From Lachnospiraceae bacterium (GTDB lineage: Bacteria > Bacillota > Clostridia > Lachnospirales > Lachnospiraceae): a stretch of DNA of 8,710 nt. The stretch is from positions 1 to 8,710 of the forward strand of contig WQST01000093.1 of the NCBI GenBank assembly GCA_009787745.1, read 5' to 3'. Below the pieces are notes generated by a model. The model worked only from the letters and a program-made list of their open reading frames with translations. It was not told the DNA's origin and made no database searches. Shown piece by piece: positions 4,940-8,710 of the stretch. Position 1 is the first letter of the stretch; every line of letters starts with the position of its first letter. Made by a program: the position numbers and the translations under genes.

Positions 4940-5533
4940 ATGAAAAAACTTGTATCCATGCTACTGGCAGTAACCCTATGCGTCACCGTCTTAATCGGAT
5001 GCTCTTCCGATGATAACAAGTATGAAAAAGGGATCCTCAGCGAAAATTCATTTGAAAGTAAATTCCTTGACTTAAGGTTCACCTTACCCGAAGGCTACAT
5101 AATGGCTACCGAAGCTGATATCAAAGAAATGATTGCCGCTGATAATGAAAATGTTGCTCAGGGTAAAATTGATTATGCGTTATTATCGACCGTTTATGAA
5201 ATGATGGCTTCTCATGTTACAAATAACCCTAATGTTATCGTTATGTCAGAAAAACTTACTTTTTCCAATATGACGATTGAGCAGTATTTCGAAGCATCCG
5301 CCAAACAACTGACCGAAATGGGTGTCACTTCTGTCAGCGCTATTCAAGATACCACTTTAGCAGGTAATACATTCCAAAAAATGACTGCTGTCATCGAAGC
5401 TTACGGTATGAGCATGTATCAAGATTATGTTCTCAGAAAACAGGGTAATCGGGTAATCGGTTTTGTTTTCACCTATACCAGTGATACCAAGAGTGAAGTG
5501 GAAGCATTGGCAGACGCATTTACCAAATACTAA
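4940..5533 (+). CDS. Small secreted lipoprotein, PsbP/DcrB-like in outline
   Basis: The 197-residue protein begins with a type II signal peptide: MKK, a hydrophobic core and lipobox LIGC with Cys21 as the lipidated residue, so it should sit on the outer face of the cytoplasmic membrane. The start ATG at 4940 is chosen for the AAGGAGA ribosome binding site before it; an in-frame ATG at 4847 would hide the signal peptide and overlap the promoter. The mature part has a short SSDDNKYEKG linker, then a compact domain with LRFTLPEGYIM (about 48-58), TIEQYFEASAKQL (about 113-125), and a closing strand pair and helix (VIGFVFTYTSDTKSEVEALADAF). This order resembles small PsbP/DcrB-type lipoproteins, an inference only. 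No enzymatic motif is visible. It is transcribed alone from its own promoter. Confidence 0.85.
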   Translation: MKKLVSMLLAVTLCVTVLIGCSSDDNKYEKGILSENSFESKFLDLRFTLPEGYIMATEADIKEMIAADNENVAQGKIDYALLSTVYEMMASHVTNNPNVIVMSEKLTFSNMTIEQYFEASAKQLTEMGVTSVSAIQDTTLAGNTFQKMTAVIEAYGMSMYQDYVLRKQGNRVIGFVFTYTSDTKSEVEALADAFTKY

Positions 5534-5550
5534 AGCGACTGTCATTTCAC

Positions 5551-5579
5551 TTGCCAAAAAGCATATAATGCAATATAAT
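5551..5579 (+). promoter_or_regulatory. Promoter of the polyphosphate polymerase operon
   Basis: -35 TTGCCA (5551-5556, 5/6 consensus), exactly 17 bp of spacer and -10 TATAAT (5574-5579). It starts 17 nt after the lipoprotein stop codon and would give a leader of about 150 nt before the operon's first start codon. Confidence 0.8.
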
Positions 5580-5658
5580 TTAAGTGTGTCGATATATTTT
5601 GTGTAAATGGGAAAATTATGGGATTAAATTATGTAGATAAGTTCATTTGATATATTAT

Positions 5659-5705
5659 GCCGAACAAAACTGGGAAAACCGGTTTTGTTCGGCTATTATT
5701 TTATT
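5659..5705 (+). terminator. Intrinsic terminator inside the operon leader
   Basis: GCCGAACAAAAC (5659-5670) pairs perfectly with GTTTTGTTCGGC (5682-5693); T-G and two G-C pairs extend the stem inward to a GAAAA loop, giving 15 pairs. T-rich TATTATTTTATTC follows. It lies downstream of the 5551-5579 promoter and 35 nt before the polymerase start codon, so it may be a conditional terminator as well as the end of the lipoprotein transcript. Two tiny frames precede it (MGKLWD at 5607-5627 and MGLNYVDKFI at 5618-5650). Confidence 0.75.
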
Positions 5706-5739
5706 CAAAATGGAAATCAGCAGTTTGCAAGGGGTGTAT

Positions 5740-6492
5740 ATGGGAATAGATGTATTCCACCGATTTGAAAAAAAATACCTAATCGACTTAAAGCAATACG
5801 AGAACATCACCGCCATTTTGCGCGAGCGCATGGACGCTGATGTCTTTAGTAAAGACGGCGATACATACAGTCTGCGTTCATTATACTATGATACGCCGCA
5901 TTATGAACTGATCAGCGAAGCTTTCACCAATTCACGCTATAAGGAAAAGCTAAGGCTTAGGACATACGGCGACCCGCAATTGACTGACAATATTTACATC
6001 GAAATCAAGAAAAAAATTAACGGCGTCGGCGATAAACGGCGCGTTAAGCTGACCTTAGCGGAAGCTTACGAGTTCATGAAAACAGGCGAATTAGCTGACT
6101 CTGAGGGCGATCACAATTCACAGGTAATCAGAGAAATAAGGGCCATCCTTGACAGGTATCACATGAATATGCGCCCAACCGCTTTAATCGCCTACGACCG
6201 GGTTGCGTTCAGCGGGCGTGATGATAAGGGGTTACGCATTTCATTTGACAAAAATGTTATCGGACGGACACATGATTTAAAGCTGGAACTGGGTGCTTAC
6301 GGCGATCCGCTCCTTGACCCTTCACAGGTTATTATGGAGATAAAAGCCCCCGATACCCTGCCGATCTGGCTTGCACACTTACTTGCGGCAGAAAAGGCAT
6401 ACCCCAACCGCTTTTCCAAGTACCGCGCCATCTATCAGAAAAATATGCTCAAGGCAAGACAAAGCTTTGATAACAATATATATGCGTATTAA
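5740..6492 (+). CDS. VTC-domain polyphosphate polymerase
   Basis: The 250-residue protein is a stand-alone VTC domain, the catalytic tunnel that in yeast Vtc4 makes polyphosphate from ATP. The expected tunnel residues can all be placed: K11/K12 in FEKKY, R72 and R74 in KLRLRTY, K90 in YIEIKKK, R154 in YDRVAF, E200 in VIMEIKA and K227 in FSKYRAIY. DGDTYSLRSLYYDTP (39-53) is also a family hallmark. It has no membrane segment, so it probably acts on the cytoplasmic face together with the DUF4956 membrane protein encoded 24 nt downstream. The start ATG at 5740 has AAGGGGTG six bases upstream; the frame is open further upstream, but that part is the leader terminator hairpin. The AAGGGG site is complementary to the C-rich motif of small RNA A. 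Polyphosphate synthesis is inferred from family and residues. Confidence 0.9.
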   Translation: MGIDVFHRFEKKYLIDLKQYENITAILRERMDADVFSKDGDTYSLRSLYYDTPHYELISEAFTNSRYKEKLRLRTYGDPQLTDNIYIEIKKKINGVGDKRRVKLTLAEAYEFMKTGELADSEGDHNSQVIREIRAILDRYHMNMRPTALIAYDRVAFSGRDDKGLRISFDKNVIGRTHDLKLELGAYGDPLLDPSQVIMEIKAPDTLPIWLAHLLAAEKAYPNRFSKYRAIYQKNMLKARQSFDNNIYAY

Positions 6493-6516
6493 TTCATAAT
6501 CAAAAGGAGGATTATC

Positions 6517-7218
6517 ATGTTAGACGATTTTTTAAACATGTTTACAATGACAGCAATCGGTTTACCCCCATTGGGAAGGTTTTTTATGATTCTCGGGACA
6601 ATGACCCTCTTCGGGCTGATGATCAGCGCTACATACCTGTATGCCGATAAGGACCGGATACCCCTGCAAAGTTACGCCCTCACACTGGTAATCATGCCCG
6701 CGATTGTTTCTGTTATTATCATCATGGTCGGCAGTAACTTCGCCAGCGCCTTAAGTTTAGGCGGCGCGTTTGCCGTCCTGCGTTTCCGCAGTGCCGCCAG
6801 TGACCCGAAAGATATTGTTTATATCCTCTTTTGTATGGCGATCGGTTTAACGGGCGGACTTGGTTTGCTGCTTTATGCTTTCAGCTTAACGGTGTGTATC
6901 TGTGTCGTAATGTTTTTATTGCAGCGCATTCATTTCGCCGCCCCCAAGCAAACACATCGGGTTCTAAAAATTATGATTCCCGAGGATTTTAATTATCACC
7001 ACGCTTTTGATGATATCTTCAAAAAGTATACCAGTAAAGTCATTCATGAAAAAATTCGGACGACCGACTTAGGCAGTCTTATTGAATTGACATTCGAACT
7101 TACATTGACCGATGAAGTCAACGAAAAGGATTTTATTGATGAAATACGGACGCGTAACGGAAATCTTCCCGTCGTTTTATTCTTACGTGTTTCGCAGACC
7201 GTTACGGGTTGGTATTAA
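6517..7218 (+). CDS. DUF4956 family membrane protein
   Basis: The 233-residue integral membrane protein has about four transmembrane segments (residues ~20-42, 52-75, 100-120, 121-137) and a soluble C-terminal domain (~145-233) that reads as alternating strands and helices. The family signature is the loop after the second segment, SLGGAFAVLRFRSAASDPKD (80-99), with its conserved R-F-R and D-P. The function of DUF4956 is unknown, but the family commonly sits beside VTC-domain polymerases and CotH proteins, as here, so a role as membrane anchor or channel for the polymerase or its product is reasonable inference. The start has a very strong AAAGGAGG site. It lies 24 nt after the polymerase gene and 19 nt before the CotH gene, so the three are one operon. 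Confidence 0.9.
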   Translation: MLDDFLNMFTMTAIGLPPLGRFFMILGTMTLFGLMISATYLYADKDRIPLQSYALTLVIMPAIVSVIIIMVGSNFASALSLGGAFAVLRFRSAASDPKDIVYILFCMAIGLTGGLGLLLYAFSLTVCICVVMFLLQRIHFAAPKQTHRVLKIMIPEDFNYHHAFDDIFKKYTSKVIHEKIRTTDLGSLIELTFELTLTDEVNEKDFIDEIRTRNGNLPVVLFLRVSQTVTGWY

Positions 7219-7237
7219 GTCTTAAATGGAGGAAATT

Positions 7238-8710
7238 ATGAAAGCTAAGTTATTATTTTATATTTTGTTATGCGCTCTCGTGAGCCTGACGGGGTGCGGC
7301 GGCGGTGCGGCTAATAATCCCGAGAACAATACCCATGATATGATTAGCTTTGACGGGCAAATTATCAATGTCGGCGAGCCGAATCAATTAGAATCGCCTG
7401 TGATGATTTTTGAAGCATACATGTCAGGCAGTTATTTCAGCGGTTCTAATTATGCCCCCTACTTAAACGGCTATGTTATCCTTTATAATTCAGGCAATGA
7501 AACTGTTGATTTAAACGGATATTCGGTCGTGGTCGGCGAAGACGACGGAACCGTCTTAAGCGAGCGGACTGTATCATTAAGCGGTTCGATCGACCCCGGT
7601 TCGTTCTTCGTCGTCGAAGGCGGCCCCACCACGGATGCCTCCCCTGACGTCCCGTCGGGCGAAGCACTGCCATTCGAAATTAACATCTCGGCGAATAACT
7701 TTATTCCCAAAAGAAAAAGCGGTGTAATCGCTCTTTACGGCGGTACCTTCGGTGAATCAATCAGCCCCGGCGACGAAAATATCATCGACTTTCTGGCATA
7801 CGGAAATGTAAAATCGGGTGCTTTCCCCGAAGAAGCGCTTGCGCCCGAACCGTCGGTTAAAAGAATCTTAAGACGGCTTAATTTCACTAATACTTATAAT
7901 AATATCGTTGATTTTGACCGCGTCAATATCGTTGATAACCCTAGTGGGATTCTTCGTTTTTCGCCGGATTTAACCGCCGCGAATGTTATCGCGATGGGAC
8001 CGCTCACGAAAGCGGAAATATCATTATCTCACGTATCGGGTTTCTATCAGCAGGAACTTGCGTTAATGGTGAATACCACCCTTGCAGGTAATGTCAAGAT
8101 TTATTATACCTTAGATGGCAGTAACCCTGTCAGTCCTGTCGGGACGGTTTCAAGTTCGGCGATTGAGTATGACGGAGCAATCCGGATATTCGACCGTTCT
8201 AATGAACCGCCGGTGCTTGCCCCGCTGACAATCACCACTCCTGATGAAAATTATCACTCTTGGCCGCCGATTAAGAATGACAGAGAAACAGAAGCTGAAT
8301 ACGAGAAACGTATTGAGGAATTATTTAGCGGAAAATACAAAGGTACGACGATTAAAGTCGCGGCAATTGATGATGAACATGTCGCAACAAAGGTCGTTTC
8401 GGGTTCTTATTATATTAATAACGGCTCTCCCGGTCAGCGTTTCGGGATGCCGGCAATTTCAATCATTGCCGATCAGGACAGCTTATTTAATCCTGACACC
8501 GGAATATTTATGTTTAAGAATTTACGCGGTGAGACCGCTTCCAGTACTTCGGTTGTCGTCCATTATTTCGACGAGGATGGACGCCTTGGTTTTACCGATA
8601 ATTCAATGAGATTCCGTTTGCACGGCGGCGGAAGCCGCCGCTTCCCGCAAAAATCCTTCCGCCTTTATCCGTCAGGCGATAACCTTGAATTTGATTTATT
8701 CAATGGACGC
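7238..8710 (+). CDS. CotH-family lipoprotein with lamin-tail and chitobiase-like domains (runs off right edge)
   Basis: 491 codons are visible and open to the window end. The start ATG at 7238 follows GGAGG. Residues 1-20 are a lipoprotein signal with lipobox LTGC (Cys20), so the protein is anchored outside the membrane. A lamin-tail-like domain follows at about 55-190 (VMIFEAYMSG, YVILYNSGNETVDLNGYSV). Next is a chitobiase/hexosaminidase C-terminal-type beta domain at about 258-395 (KIYYTLDGSNPVS), with a long insert between its strands. From about 402 the CotH domain begins: MPAISIIADQDSLFNPDTGIF, then MRFRLHGGGSRRFPQKSFRLYP, close to other CotH proteins. CotH is an atypical protein kinase known from Bacillus spore coats; the catalytic residues should lie further right. 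As third gene of the polyphosphate operon it may modify or bind surface material; this is inference. Confidence 0.88.
   Translation, partial: MKAKLLFYILLCALVSLTGCGGGAANNPENNTHDMISFDGQIINVGEPNQLESPVMIFEAYMSGSYFSGSNYAPYLNGYVILYNSGNETVDLNGYSVVVGEDDGTVLSERTVSLSGSIDPGSFFVVEGGPTTDASPDVPSGEALPFEINISANNFIPKRKSGVIALYGGTFGESISPGDENIIDFLAYGNVKSGAFPEEALAPEPSVKRILRRLNFTNTYNNIVDFDRVNIVDNPSGILRFSPDLTAANVIAMGPLTKAEISLSHVSGFYQQELALMVNTTLAGNVKIYYTLDGSNPVSPVGTVSSSAIEYDGAIRIFDRSNEPPVLAPLTITTPDENYHSWPPIKNDRETEAEYEKRIEELFSGKYKGTTIKVAAIDDEHVATKVVSGSYYINNGSPGQRFGMPAISIIADQDSLFNPDTGIFMFKNLRGETASSTSVVVHYFDEDGRLGFTDNSMRFRLHGGGSRRFPQKSFRLYPSGDNLEFDLFNGR

Noticed and set aside
5659..5693. CCGAAC...GTTCGG inverted pair resembling a Bacillus PurR box
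   Set aside because: The spacing differs from the usual ~16-17 bp, the arms form a perfect terminator stem followed by T-rich DNA, and the downstream genes are not purine genes.
5586..5739. Known riboswitch class in the VTC operon leader
   Set aside because: I could not match the leader to any riboswitch consensus I know; only a promoter, tiny frames and a terminator are visible.
7476..7710. Two overlapping minus-strand open frames
   Set aside because: They are antisense to the lamin-tail-like domain of the CotH lipoprotein, and the Arg/Pro-rich translation is typical of a shadow frame.
8244..8609. 121-codon plus-strand open frame
   Set aside because: It is out of frame inside the CotH gene, without ribosome binding site or family motif.

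Overview
The window looks like chromosome from a low-to-mid G+C member of the Firmicutes, most likely class Clostridia. The reasons are a large clostridial-type PurL, GGAGG-type ribosome binding sites, two short type II (Cys) lipoproteins, a polyphosphate polymerase / DUF4956 / CotH gene cluster, and AT-rich intergenic DNA. No species can be named from the sequence alone.

Left part (1-1941, minus strand): the N-terminal 241 codons of purL (FGAM synthase, purine synthesis) run off the left edge. A TetR-family regulator lies directly upstream. Before that comes a 155-residue protein I do not recognise, which ends in its own terminator.

Middle part (1942-4221): about 1.1 kb has no intact protein gene but is dense in signals. 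Two paralogous small-RNA units lie in tandem, exactly 210 bp apart. Each has a 38-bp upstream element (33/38 identical) built of two direct repeats 22 bp apart, then a promoter, a 6-bp/8-nt-loop hairpin, a C-rich AATTCCCCTTT linker and a strong 3' stem-loop. Then comes a tRNA-Trp(CCA) gene with a perfect TTGACA-17-TATAAT promoter. Immediately after the tRNA is an eroded accessory island: a long inverted repeat, the 3' end of a broken gene, an intact DUF1016/YhcG-type PD-(D/E)XK nuclease gene, and the first ~26 codons of a serine recombinase cut off abruptly. The broken gene overlaps the nuclease start and the nuclease stop overlaps the recombinase start, so these were once one operon.

Right part (4222-8710, plus strand): maf (nucleotide pyrophosphatase), a small lipoprotein with its own promoter, then an operon. 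The operon holds a VTC-domain polyphosphate polymerase with all expected tunnel residues, a DUF4956 membrane protein, and a CotH-family lipoprotein with lamin-tail and chitobiase-like domains that runs off the right edge. A near-consensus promoter precedes the operon, but an intrinsic-terminator hairpin lies between promoter and first gene, which suggests a regulated leader.

Most worth following up are the twin small RNAs with an anti-Shine-Dalgarno motif, including an 11-pair match between the first of them and the ribosome binding site of the polyphosphate polymerase gene, and the terminator in that operon's leader.
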